16,341 nt of DNA, taken from contig NHFJ01000015.1 of NCBI GenBank assembly GCA_002172545.1, positions 24,631-40,971 on the forward strand, written 5' to 3'. The translations under genes were made by a program, and so were the position numbers. Positions within the stretch are counted from its first letter, which is position 1, and each line of letters begins with the position of its first letter. The DNA is from Fidelibacterota bacterium TMED108. Its GTDB lineage: Bacteria > Fidelibacterota > Marinisomatia > Marinisomatales > TCS55. The notes under the pieces are model-generated. The model was given only the letters and a program-made list of their open reading frames with translations, was not told where the DNA came from and did no database searches. Below are positions 1 through 7,375 of this stretch, piece by piece.

Positions 1-626
1 TTAGAAATGTCTACGGGAAAATGTGGAACAGCTTGAGCTCCATCTATTAATGTTACAACTCCTCTAGATTTAGCAAGCTCGATAATTTTTGACACAGGAT
101 TAATTGTGCCAAAGACATTTGACTGGTGAACCATAGCTAGCATACCGATATCATTTAAATCTGTTTCAATGGATGATAAGTCAAGCATTCCATTTTTTTG
201 CAATGGTAGGTATTTTAATTTCGAGGAAGTTTTTTCTGAAGCCATTTGCCATGGGACTAAATTGCTATGATGCTCCATCTCAGTAACCAAAATTCCATTC
301 CCCTTATTAAGGTTACCGCTTCCCCATGAATAAGCTACTAGATTTATTGATTCTGTTGAGCTTCTGGTAAAAATTACTTCGTGCGAATCAGGAACATTTA
401 GAAATCTCTTTACCTTATCTCTTACGCTTTCAAATTCATTGGTGGCTTTTTCGCCAATCTCATAAAGAGCACGGTGAATATTGGCATTGTAATTAGAATA
501 AAAAGAAGAAACAGAATCTATTACGCATTGAGGTTTTTGAGTAGTTGACGCCGAATCAAGGTATACCAGACCCTTTCTTTCGTGAAAAATAGGAAATTCC
601 TCACGAATATGGTCTGCGTTTAACAT
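1..626 (-). CDS. sufS: Cysteine desulfurase SufS, partial (C-terminal half beyond window)
   Basis: PLP-dependent cysteine desulfurase that takes sulfur from cysteine as a persulfide and passes it through SufE to the SufBCD scaffold. Translating from the ATG at 626 gives 208 residues (MLNADHIREEFPIF...) before the window ends; the family is about 400 residues, so roughly half is present. Visible landmarks are YLDSASTTQKP (about 22-32), the EMEHHSNLVPW motif (116-126) with the histidine that stacks on PLP, and IDGAQAVPHFPVD (194-206) with the PLP-contacting Asp195 and Gln198. The PLP lysine and the catalytic cysteine lie beyond the edge, so type I or II cannot be decided. The start codon overlaps the sufT stop as TAATG, with an AGGGA ribosome site about 7-8 nt upstream. 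It is the last visible gene of the operon. The family assignment is secure; SufS rather than another class-V desulfurase rests mainly on operon context. Confidence 0.93.
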   Translation of the reverse strand, partial: MLNADHIREEFPIFHERKGLVYLDSASTTQKPQCVIDSVSSFYSNYNANIHRALYEIGEKATNEFESVRDKVKRFLNVPDSHEVIFTRSSTESINLVAYSWGSGNLNKGNGILVTEMEHHSNLVPWQMASEKTSSKLKYLPLQKNGMLDLSSIETDLNDIGMLAMVHQSNVFGTINPVSKIIELAKSRGVVTLIDGAQAVPHFPVDIS

Positions 627-1180
627 TAAAGCATCCCTAATTGTAATTTCGCAGATTCATTAATCATGTCTCTATCCCAGGGTGGATCCCATACTAGTTC
701 AACAGCTACTTCAGCTGTTCCAGGGATTCCTTCAATTTTTTGTTTTACTTCTCCCGCGATCATATCTCCCATTCCACAGCCGGGTGCTGTTAGAGTCATT
801 TTAATATCAACATTTGTTCCGCTATTTTTATTATCTTTAAGTTCGCAGGAGTAAATCAAGCCTAGGTCAACAACATTGACTGGAATCTCAGGATCGTAGC
901 ATGTTTTCATTGCTTCCCAAACAGCTTTTTCGTTTGCTTTTCCATCTTTTTCTGTTTCTTCCAGCCACGGTTGAACTTCAGGTATTTTCCCAATTGCATC
1001 AGCATCAACTCCTTCAACTCTAACCAGATTACCGCGAACCATGACAGTATATGACCCACCGAGAGCTTGCGTGATATGCCCTTCTTCCCCTTTTTTTAAG
1101 GTAATTTTATTTCCAAAAGGGATTAGCGTTGCTTCACAATCTCGCTCAATAGTTACTTGTTCATCTATATCTGAATACAT
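626..1180 (-). CDS. sufT: SufT, MIP18/DUF59-family Fe-S assembly protein
   Basis: 184-residue protein matching the SufT layout: an N-terminal segment of about 80 residues (with LGGSYTVMVRGNLVRVEG near 40-57) followed by a MIP18/DUF59 domain (about 85-184). The DUF59 signatures are CYDPEIPVNVVDLGLIY, the MTLTAPGCGMGDMI segment with the conserved cysteine, and VWDPPWDRDMI. SufT proteins support maturation of Fe-S proteins, probably as accessory or carrier factors; their chemistry is not settled. The gene starts 2 nt after the sufE stop, with an AGGA ribosome site 5 nt before the ATG, and its stop overlaps the sufS start. A second, shorter DUF59 protein is encoded near the front of the same operon (5463-5840). 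Confidence 0.9.
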   Translation of the reverse strand: MYSDIDEQVTIERDCEATLIPFGNKITLKKGEEGHITQALGGSYTVMVRGNLVRVEGVDADAIGKIPEVQPWLEETEKDGKANEKAVWEAMKTCYDPEIPVNVVDLGLIYSCELKDNKNSGTNVDIKMTLTAPGCGMGDMIAGEVKQKIEGIPGTAEVAVELVWDPPWDRDMINESAKLQLGML

Positions 1181-1182
1181 AA

Positions 1183-1593
1183 TTATCCTAATATCTCTTT
1201 TTGAATTTTGTTTATAGCATTACTAAATCCGTTCGTTCTTTGAGAGCTAATTGCTCGATCAAGACCAACAGACTCTAAAAATTTACTGCCGTCAATTTTA
1301 ATTATCTCACCAGCGGAATGCCCATTAAATGAACGCTCGATTAACGATAATAAGCCCTTAACTATCATTGCGTCAGAATCAGTTTTAAAATAAAGCTGAT
1401 CATCTTTATTCTCTCTAACAACCCATGCTTGCGATGTGCAGCCTTGAACTCGATTGTTTTCAAGTTTATCATTTGGAGGTAGGCCCTTTGATGCTTTCGC
1501 AAGATCTACTAGATATATATATTTGTCGCGAGGATCTGAAAAAATGGAAAACTCTTCTCTGATTAAATCTAATTTTTTATTTATGTCAGACAT
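1183..1593 (-). CDS. sufE: SufE sulfur-transfer protein
   Basis: 136-residue SufE. It accepts the persulfide from SufS on a conserved cysteine, stimulates SufS turnover and delivers sulfur to SufB. The acceptor is Cys52 in the motif VQGCTSQAWV, matching E. coli Cys51 in position and surroundings. Length is normal for the family (about 138). The ATG at 1593 overlaps the sufD stop (TAATG), so translation is probably coupled; there is only a weak purine-rich stretch upstream. It lies between sufD and sufT, separated from its partner sufS by sufT. Confidence 0.95.
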   Translation of the reverse strand: MSDINKKLDLIREEFSIFSDPRDKYIYLVDLAKASKGLPPNDKLENNRVQGCTSQAWVVRENKDDQLYFKTDSDAMIVKGLLSLIERSFNGHSAGEIIKIDGSKFLESVGLDRAISSQRTNGFSNAINKIQKEILG

Positions 1594-2882
1594 TATTTCA
1601 ATATCTTCTCTAACTGCTGCGACGCGATTTTGTTTAAATATTCACCAATATCTTCGTTTTTTATTAATTCAAGGATATCTGATATGAATCCATTCATAAT
1701 CAGCTCCATAGACTTCTCATGTCCTAAGCCTCTTGATTTTAAGTAAAACAAAGCTTCTGGATCAATCTGTCCAGTTGTAGATCCATGAGAGCATTTGACG
1801 TCTTCCGCATAAATTTCTAATTGAGGATTCGCATTCATAAGAGCAGATGGGCTTAATACTAAATTTTTATTTGACTGACTAGCATCTGTACGTTTTGTAT
1901 GCTCCTCTACAATAACTTTTCCATTAAAAACTCCTGAAGATTGATCAGATAATATATATTTGAATAGTTGATTGCTTTGACATGCATCACTCATATGTTC
2001 AACTATAATATGCTGATCATGATGCTGCTGATCATTAATTAATGAAAGCGCGCTATAATCTGCACTAGAGCTATCGCCGCAAAATTTTAGTTTTATGTTA
2101 TGCCTAAAGAGTGAACTGCCAAGTGACACACTATTAACATTTAGATTACTATCTTTATTCAAATCATAAAAGGTGTTGGCAACATGATGAGACATTTCTG
2201 ATTCTTCTTGGATGCGAATGTGGTTCACAAAAGAATTTTCTCCTAGTTCAACCTTCGTAACTGAATTGTTAAAATATGGAGTGGAGGTTGAACCAATGTA
2301 ATGTTCAACAACAGTAGCTTCTGAATTATTTCCAAATTGAAACACAAAACGCGGATGATTCATTATTTCACTTGTAATGGATGTCGTAAGATATATTATT
2401 TGAATGGGTTTAGTTATTTTTGCATTATCTTTAATATGAATGCTTAATCCAGAATTCATCATAGAGGTGTTAAGCATATAAAAAGGATTTAAGCCTCTAT
2501 CTTGATGTGATTGTACGCTTTTTAATGATTGGTAGTTAAAATCTGAGCTAAAGTGATCTGCACCTGAGGCAACTTTAGCCTCATCAGGTATATCTGATAA
2601 ATTCGGTTGGTAATATCCATTAATTGAAACAATAAGATATGTATTTGGAATTCTACCAGGTAAAAGTCCAGTAAGCTCAACAGCATCACTTAAAGAAGAA
2701 AGGCGAAAATCACCTTTTTCAATAAAAGAAAAATTTGTGAATTGCCAATCTTCCCACTTATTAGTTGGTAGACCCTTATCAATAAAATTTTCAAACGACT
2801 TTTTTCTTAGATCAGTGAGCTCGTCGTTTTCATTATTAATTGAATCCAGTAGAGTGTCAAATTCATCTCGAAAATATTTCAT
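1593..2882 (-). CDS. sufD: SufD, scaffold component of SufBC2D
   Basis: 429-residue SufD, the SufB paralogue that pairs with it in the SufBC2D scaffold where Fe-S clusters are built. The C-terminal core is well conserved: YAEDVKCSHGSTTGQIDPEALFYLKSRGL (about 358-386). It contains Cys364 and His366, the latter matching the E. coli SufD histidine (His360) implicated in iron handling. The N-terminal 250 residues are more divergent, as usual for SufD. The start overlaps the sufC stop as ATGA and the stop overlaps the sufE start, indicating translational coupling. The assignment is clear from domain and position after sufB-sufC. Confidence 0.95.
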   Translation of the reverse strand: MKYFRDEFDTLLDSINNENDELTDLRKKSFENFIDKGLPTNKWEDWQFTNFSFIEKGDFRLSSLSDAVELTGLLPGRIPNTYLIVSINGYYQPNLSDIPDEAKVASGADHFSSDFNYQSLKSVQSHQDRGLNPFYMLNTSMMNSGLSIHIKDNAKITKPIQIIYLTTSITSEIMNHPRFVFQFGNNSEATVVEHYIGSTSTPYFNNSVTKVELGENSFVNHIRIQEESEMSHHVANTFYDLNKDSNLNVNSVSLGSSLFRHNIKLKFCGDSSSADYSALSLINDQQHHDQHIIVEHMSDACQSNQLFKYILSDQSSGVFNGKVIVEEHTKRTDASQSNKNLVLSPSALMNANPQLEIYAEDVKCSHGSTTGQIDPEALFYLKSRGLGHEKSMELIMNGFISDILELIKNEDIGEYLNKIASQQLEKILK

Positions 2883-3619
2883 GATTCTAACCAGGAATAT
2901 CCTTTTTTCTCAATTTCTTGTGCTAATGATAAGTCTCCGGATTTAACGATCTTTCCATTAATCAATATATGGATGAAATCGGGCTCCATATATTCAAGTA
3001 GGCGTTGGTAGTGTGTAATTGCTATAAATGAGCGAGACGCATTACGAAAATTATTAACGCCTTTTGCAACAATTTTAAGTGCATCAATATCTAATCCTGA
3101 GTCTGTTTCATCTAATATGGATAGCTTTGGCTCAAGAGTAAGCATCTGCAAAATTTCATTTCGCTTTTTCTCTCCACCTGAAAAACCATCATTAACTGCC
3201 CTACTTAAGTATTTCTCATCCATATTGACTAACTTTAATTTTTCGCGGATGAGACGCATAAAGTCAGCAGCATTTATTTCTTTTTTTCCATGATGCTTTA
3301 GCTGCGCATTTAAAGCGGCTCGTAAAAAATATGTATTGTTAACACCAGGTATGACAACGGGATATTGAAAAGACATAAATATGCCCTCAAGAGCACGATC
3401 TTCTGGAGCCAATTCTTCTAGGTCTAGTCCATTGAATTTTACTTCACCAGAGGTTATTTCATAATTATCACGTCCAGTAATTATATTTGCAAGTGTACTT
3501 TTCCCAGAACCGTTTCTACCCATTACAGCATGCAATTCACCGGGATTTACTTTTAAATCTAGGCCATTTAAAATAGTTTTTCCTTTTACGCCAGCGTGTA
3601 AATTTTTTATTTCTAACAT
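2879..3619 (-). CDS. sufC: SufC, ABC-type ATPase of the SUF scaffold
   Basis: 246-residue soluble ABC ATPase that binds SufB and SufD and drives the conformational change needed for cluster assembly. Motifs in order are Walker A GRNGSGKST (34-42, Lys40), Q-loop Gln85 in MSFQYPVVIPG, the ABC signature FSGGEKKR (146-153), Walker B LSILDE with the D-loop (166-171 and following) and the H-loop His203 in AITHYQRLL. The FSGGEKKRNEILQM stretch is diagnostic of SufC rather than a transporter ATPase, and no membrane partner is encoded nearby. It starts 26 nt after sufB, with no strong ribosome site, and overlaps sufD by 4 nt. Confidence 0.97.
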   Translation of the reverse strand: MLEIKNLHAGVKGKTILNGLDLKVNPGELHAVMGRNGSGKSTLANIITGRDNYEITSGEVKFNGLDLEELAPEDRALEGIFMSFQYPVVIPGVNNTYFLRAALNAQLKHHGKKEINAADFMRLIREKLKLVNMDEKYLSRAVNDGFSGGEKKRNEILQMLTLEPKLSILDETDSGLDIDALKIVAKGVNNFRNASRSFIAITHYQRLLEYMEPDFIHILINGKIVKSGDLSLAQEIEKKGYSWLES

Positions 3620-3645
3620 TTCATACCAATTTTAATTGTTGAACA

Positions 3646-5094
3646 TTATCCAACAGCGCCCTCAAGACTAACTTCCATTAATTTTTGAGCCTCAACTGCA
3701 AACTCCATAGGAAGTTCATTAAATACTTTTTTACAAAAACCGTTGACTATCATTGAAACAGCATCTTCTGTAGATACCCCTCTTTGGTTGCAATAAAAGA
3801 GCTGATCTTCACCAATTCGCGATGTTGATGCTTCGTGCTCCATCTGAGCTGACGGATTTCTTACATCAATATAGGGGAAAGTATGCGCTCCGCATTCATC
3901 GCCTATCAGAATTGAATCGCATTGAGAATAATTTCGTGCGTTTTCAGCGCCTTTCATTATCTTAACGCCACCGCGGTATGTATTTTGCCCTTTTCCAGCT
4001 GAAATTCCTTTTGAGATAATAGTGCTCTTTGTGTTCTTGCCTATGTGAATCATTTTTGTTCCTGTATCAGCTTGCTGAAAATTATTTGATAGAGCAACTG
4101 AATAAAATTCTCCAACCGAATTGTCACCCTTGAGAATGCAGCTAGGGTACTTCCATGTTAATGCTGAGCCAGTCTCAACTTGTGTCCAAGAAATCTTTGA
4201 ATTATCGCCAAGACAATTCCCTCTTTTTGTAACAAAGTTATATATACCACCTTTACCGGTTTTTGGATCACCGGGATACCAATTTTGAACTGTCGAATAT
4301 TTAATTTCAGCATTATTTAGAGCAACGAGCTCAACTACAGCTGCGTGAAGTTGGTTCTCATCTCTCATTGGAGCTGTACATCCTTCTAAATAACTAACAT
4401 GACTATCGTCTTCAGCAATTATAAGAGTGCGTTCAAATTGACCTGTTTTTGCAGCATTTATCCTAAAATAGGTTGATAGTTCCATCGGACATCTAACACC
4501 CTTAGGTATGTAGACAAAACTTCCATCACTAAAAACGGCGGAGTTTAATGCGCCAAAGTAATTATCAGATACTGGGACTACGCTCCCAAGGTATTTTTTT
4601 ACAATGCCTGGATGACTTTTAACCGCTTCTGAAAAAGAACAAAATATTACACCATGTTTTTGAAGCTCCTCTTTAAAAGTAGTGGTGACTGACACGCTAT
4701 CAAAAACAGCATCTACCGCAACATTTGATAACATTTTTTGCTCTTCCAGTGGAATGCCAAGCTTGTCATAGGTTTTTAATAGCTCAGGGTCAACCTCATC
4801 CAAGCTTTCAAGTTTTTTTTGTTTTTTTGGAGCAGAATAATATGAAATTTTCTGGAAATCAATTTTGGAATAATTAAGTTTTGACCAATCCGGTTCTTTC
4901 ATTTCAAGCCATCTATTGTATGCTTTTAATCTCCAGTCAAGAAGCCATTCAGGCTCATCCTTTTTTGCGGATATAAATCTGATTACATCTTCATTTAGTC
5001 CCGGCGGTATAGTGTCTTGTTCAATATCTGTAGTAAAGCCGTACTCATATTCTTGCTCTATTGCAGAATCAATTATTTGTTGGTTTTTACTCAT
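3646..5094 (-). CDS. sufB: SufB, main Fe-S scaffold subunit
   Basis: 482-residue SufB, the subunit on which SufE delivers sulfur and the nascent cluster forms together with SufD. It is strongly conserved along its whole length, including [17 protein letters not shown] near the start and the C-terminal run [20 protein letters not shown] (about 426-445). Cys239 (EGCTAP) corresponds to the sulfur-accepting cysteine of E. coli SufB and Cys392 (SQCDS) to the essential cysteine near the SufD interface. The EHEA motif is at 419-422. Length is normal (E. coli 495). The ATG is 6 nt after the sufA stop, with no clear Shine-Dalgarno sequence, so it may depend on upstream translation. Confidence 0.97.
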   Translation of the reverse strand: MSKNQQIIDSAIEQEYEYGFTTDIEQDTIPPGLNEDVIRFISAKKDEPEWLLDWRLKAYNRWLEMKEPDWSKLNYSKIDFQKISYYSAPKKQKKLESLDEVDPELLKTYDKLGIPLEEQKMLSNVAVDAVFDSVSVTTTFKEELQKHGVIFCSFSEAVKSHPGIVKKYLGSVVPVSDNYFGALNSAVFSDGSFVYIPKGVRCPMELSTYFRINAAKTGQFERTLIIAEDDSHVSYLEGCTAPMRDENQLHAAVVELVALNNAEIKYSTVQNWYPGDPKTGKGGIYNFVTKRGNCLGDNSKISWTQVETGSALTWKYPSCILKGDNSVGEFYSVALSNNFQQADTGTKMIHIGKNTKSTIISKGISAGKGQNTYRGGVKIMKGAENARNYSQCDSILIGDECGAHTFPYIDVRNPSAQMEHEASTSRIGEDQLFYCNQRGVSTEDAVSMIVNGFCKKVFNELPMEFAVEAQKLMEVSLEGAVG

Positions 5095-5100
5095 CTAAAA

Positions 5101-5463
5101 TCAGGCTGAAAAAGAGGTCCCACAGCCACATGTCCTTTCTGCGTTAGGATTAACAATCTTGAATCCACCGTTAAGAATATCATTTGAAAAATCAATTTTG
5201 ACACCCTTTAGGTATAGGTAGCTTTTTAAATCACAAAAAATCTGCATACCTTGACTTTCAAATACTTTATCAAATTCTTTTTGTTTTTCTTCAAAAGACA
5301 TATCGTAGTTCAAGCCAGAACAACCACCGGTTGTTACTTCCATTCTAAGGCCAAATCCTTTTTTGCCTTCTGATTCCATAACGGCACTTAACCGCTCGGC
5401 TGCTTTTTTAGACATTTTAATTCCTGCATCAAAAATTTCTTTTGTTGTCGCTGAATCGCTCAT
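5101..5463 (-). CDS. sufA: A-type Fe-S carrier (SufA/IscA/ErpA family)
   Basis: 120-residue A-type carrier that receives clusters from the SufBCD scaffold and passes them to apo-proteins. The three signature cysteines are Cys48 in TTGGCSGLNY and Cys112 and Cys114 in ERTCGCGTSF. I chose the ATG at 5463 (MSDSATTKEIFD) rather than a GTG 9 nt upstream, because a GAGGAG ribosome site lies just upstream and the ATG overlaps the preceding DUF59 stop as TAATG. Naming it sufA rather than iscA or erpA is based on its place directly before sufB; sequence alone does not separate the subfamilies. Confidence 0.93.
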   Translation of the reverse strand: MSDSATTKEIFDAGIKMSKKAAERLSAVMESEGKKGFGLRMEVTTGGCSGLNYDMSFEEKQKEFDKVFESQGMQIFCDLKSYLYLKGVKIDFSNDILNGGFKIVNPNAERTCGCGTSFSA

Positions 5464-5840
5464 TATTCCCACTCCTCATCTATTTTAATGTGTTCATGGT
5501 TATCAGGTTTAACTATACCCAGCCCCAATTTTTTCTTTGCCTCATCAGTTATCATCTCCGGATTCCATGGTGGTTCAAAGGTGACTTCTACAAAGGCTTG
5601 ATTAACACTGTTAAGTGCCTCGAGTTTGTTTCGAACGTCTTGAGAAATTTGATCTCCCATAGTACAGCCTGGTGTTGTTAAAGACATTATAATATTTATA
5701 TCTGATTTTGTTTCATCATATGCTTCTTGGATCTGAATATCGTAAATGAGACCAAGATTCCAGAGATCAACTGGAAGCTCGGGATCAAAGCATTGTTTTA
5801 AAACATTAACCACTTCATCTTTTTGAATTAAATTTTTCAT
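5463..5840 (-). CDS. Small MIP18/DUF59 protein of the SUF operon
   Basis: 125-residue protein made almost wholly of one MIP18/DUF59 domain, like the YitW/PaaD-type 'metal-sulfur cluster biosynthetic' proteins. The motifs are CFDPELPVDLWNLGLIYDI, MSLTTPGCTMGDQI with the conserved cysteine, and VTFEPPWNPEMI. A role in Fe-S maturation follows from family and context; no specific client can be named. The frame stays open upstream to 5960, but that stretch overlaps the regulator gene. The ATG at 5840 instead gives an ATGA junction with the regulator stop, a GGAGAT ribosome site with a 6-nt spacer, and a protein starting right at the domain. The stop overlaps the sufA start. It lacks the extra N-terminal segment of SufT, encoded later in the operon. 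Confidence 0.88.
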   Translation of the reverse strand: MKNLIQKDEVVNVLKQCFDPELPVDLWNLGLIYDIQIQEAYDETKSDINIIMSLTTPGCTMGDQISQDVRNKLEALNSVNQAFVEVTFEPPWNPEMITDEAKKKLGLGIVKPDNHEHIKIDEEWE

Positions 5841-6235
5841 TGAGTTATCTCCATGAGGGTAGTTTTTGAGAACATATCCCGCATATTTTGATTGATTCTC
5901 TGAAGAGGAGTAAGAATATTGCATGACTTCATTTGCAAACAATCTGTATTGAAATAACAATCCATTAGGCCAAGGGGCCCCTCAAGTTTTTCAAAAAAGT
6001 CTTTTAGAGAAATCTTGTCTAAATCTGCTTTAATTTTGTAGCCACCAGCTGGACCTTTCAGTGCTTGAATTAAATTATCTCTGGCCATTTGTTGGAGTAT
6101 TTTAGCTAGGAGGTGTTGGGGGATTCCGTATTGTGTAGCAATCTCGGTTGTACTTGAAACAGAATGCTCTGAAGCTTGCTGCATGTGACGCAGTGCTATA
6201 AGGGCATATTCTACTTTTCGTGTGATTTTTAACAT
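5837..6235 (-). CDS. iscR: Rrf2-family Fe-S transcriptional regulator, IscR-like
   Basis: 132-residue Rrf2-type winged-helix regulator and first gene of the SUF operon. The N-terminal DNA-binding part is typical (KITRKVEYALIALRHM, then IPQHLLAKILQQMARDNLIQALKGPAGGYKI). Cys93, Cys99 and Cys105 follow the C-x5-C-x5-C spacing of the [2Fe-2S] ligands of IscR (Cys92, 98, 104), so it probably senses Fe-S status. The exact IscR histidine ligand is not obvious after Cys105. A site matching most of the E. coli IscR type 1 operator lies 58-82 nt upstream (6293-6317), suggesting it represses its own operon when loaded with cluster. It overlaps the next gene by 4 nt (ATGA). Family assignment is firm; IscR-like behaviour is inferred from the cysteines and the site. 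Confidence 0.9.
   Translation of the reverse strand: MLKITRKVEYALIALRHMQQASEHSVSSTTEIATQYGIPQHLLAKILQQMARDNLIQALKGPAGGYKIKADLDKISLKDFFEKLEGPLGLMDCYFNTDCLQMKSCNILTPLQRINQNMRDMFSKTTLMEITQ
5847..5852 (-). promoter_or_regulatory. Ribosome binding site deciding the small DUF59 start
   Basis: GGAGAT on the minus strand, 6 nt before the ATG at 5840 and inside the 3' end of the Rrf2 gene. It supports the ATG at 5840 over the longer open frame that would begin at 5960 and run deep inside the regulator gene. Confidence 0.7.
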
Positions 6236-6240
6236 TTTTA

Positions 6241-6255
6241 CTGCTTTCGAAGCAG
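6241..6255 (-). promoter_or_regulatory. Small hairpin in the leader just before the Rrf2 start
   Basis: Perfect 6-bp inverted repeat (CTGCTT / AAGCAG) around a 3-nt loop, ending 5 nt before the ATG at 6235. It covers the place where a ribosome binding site should lie, and no good Shine-Dalgarno sequence is otherwise visible. It could modulate translation of the regulator or be chance; it is too short and lacks a U run for a terminator. Confidence 0.4.
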
Positions 6256-6292
6256 GTAAATTTAATGATCAGGAAATTGGACTACAACAACT

Positions 6293-6317
6293 ATATACGA
6301 CTATTTTAATCGTATAT
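6293..6317 (-). promoter_or_regulatory. Candidate IscR type 1 operator / promoter of the SUF operon
   Basis: 25-bp near-palindrome. On the minus strand the half-sites ATATACGATT and AGTCGTATAT flank a 5-nt AAAAT spacer. The E. coli IscR type 1 consensus as I recall it is ATA-N3-GACT-N5-AGTC-N3-TAT. Both outer triplets, the spacing and one core half match exactly, and the other core half has one mismatch (GATT for GACT). Perfect 9-bp arms (6292-6300 and 6310-6318) surround it. It sits in the only gap upstream of the operon; a TATAGT or TATATA element overlapping its downstream edge could be the -10. The match is seen directly; binding by the neighbouring regulator is inferred. Confidence 0.68.
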
Positions 6318-6325
6318 AAAATATA

Positions 6326-7375
6326 CTAATATATTTTTACCAATTCTGAAGATTTAGAGGTTACTTTACCAATAATATGAGCTTTAATTTCTGATTTTGA
6401 ATTAAAGGTGTTGAGGTAACCCTCTGCCTCTTTTTCTGGAATCGATATTAGCAATCCGCCTGATGTTTGAGAGTCGGACAACATCAATCGTTGAGAAGCA
6501 GTGATGTGATCAGAGTATCTGCAATAACCTGAGGCATGATCGTGATTTCGTCTTGAGCCAGATGGAACGAACCCCTCATTTGCGAGCTGCTCTACTCCAG
6601 GAAAAAACGGTATATTTTTAAAATCTAACTTTGCAGAAACACCGCTAGATTTACACATTTCAATTAAATGACCGAGAAGACCAAAACCTGTAATGTCTGT
6701 AGCTGCATTAACTTTAAATTTCTGCATTATTTTCGCAGCATCCTTGTTTAACGTTTTCATTGATTCAATGGCCGTTTTTTCTAGCTCATTTTGTATATGC
6801 TCTTTCTTAGTGGCAGTTGACACTATACCAGTTCCAATTGGTTTTGTTAAAACTAGGCTATCACCAGCCATGGATCCGGAATTGCGAATCAGCATATTTT
6901 CATGAACCTCGCCATTAACCACCATGCCGTATTTTGGTTCTTTATCGTCTACAGAGTGACCGCCAAGGATAGGTATTCCTGCTTCGTTTGCTTTGTCAGA
7001 CCCTCCCTTAAGTATTTGAGCCGCAACTTCTTTCGGCAAGTCTTTAATTGGAAAACCAAAAATATTCAGCGCAAAAGTAGGGGTTGCTCCCATAGCGTAG
7101 ATGTCAGACAGTGCATTTGCTGCAGCAATCTGTCCAAAAGTGTAAGGATCATCAACGATGGGTGTAAAAAAATCTACAGTTTGAACCAAAAGCTTTTCAC
7201 CGGAGGTTCGTACTACAGCCCCGTCATCATTTTCACCAAAACCAACAATAACATTTTCATTGTTTTCGCTTTTTAAGTTGCTCAGAACCTGAGCAAGGTC
7301 CTTCGGACCAATTTTACATGCTCATCCAGCTCCATGAGAATATTGCGTAAGTTTTATTTTATTAAAAGATTTCAT
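6326..7375 (-). CDS. selD: Selenide, water dikinase SelD with in-frame UGA selenocysteine
   Basis: SelD makes selenophosphate from selenide and ATP for selenocysteine and selenouridine synthesis. Read from the ATG at 7375 through an in-frame TGA at 7324-7322, the product is 349 residues, close to E. coli SelD (347). The TGA is codon 18 in KLTQYSHGAG-U-ACKIGP, aligning with catalytic Cys17 of E. coli (SHGAGCGCK); known SelD proteins carry Cys or Sec here. The next residues Cys20 and Lys21 keep the CxCK-like pattern as U-A-C-K. Downstream are DDGAVV (about 50-55), ALSDIYAMG with Asp92, GGHS (138-141), DITGFGLLGH with Asp227, and SDSQTSGG (300-307). The frame is open everywhere else, and an in-frame TAA lies directly before the ATG. 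A TTG at codon 63 would give only a 287-residue fragment without the active site. UGA is a normal stop in neighbouring genes, which favours recoding over reassignment. Confidence 0.93.
7278..7324 (-). promoter_or_regulatory. Bacterial SECIS-like region: UGA codon and following hairpins
   Basis: Directly after the UGA (7324-7322) the coding strand can form two hairpins. The proximal one is GGTCC-GAA-GGACC (7309-7297, loop at +18 to +20 after UGA), with an outer TGAGCA/TGCTCA helix (7324-7319 with 7295-7290) that includes the UGA. The distal one is TTGCTCAG-GTT-CTGAGCAA (7296-7278), 8 perfect base pairs with loop at +34 to +36. Bacterial SECIS elements are reported to lie within the ORF with an apical loop roughly 16-37 nt after UGA and a G among its first two bases; both loops satisfy this. 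The outer helix and the distal hairpin share bases and cannot coexist. Which is recognised by SelB cannot be told from sequence alone. Confidence 0.6.

Noticed and set aside
5841..5960. N-terminal extension of the small DUF59 protein up to a start at 5960
   Set aside because: It would overlap the Rrf2 gene by about 120 nt in another frame and shows no domain similarity, while the ATG at 5840 has a GGAGAT ribosome site and an ATGA junction.
6326..7189. A 287-aa SelD starting at the TTG (codon 63), or selD as a pseudogene broken by a nonsense mutation
   Set aside because: Conserved SelD sequence continues upstream through the TGA to an ATG, and the TGA sits precisely on the known Cys/Sec catalytic position with hairpins behind it.
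6902..7276. 124-aa plus-strand ORF opposite selD
   Set aside because: It is wholly antisense to conserved SelD coding sequence and has no recognisable domain or ribosome site.
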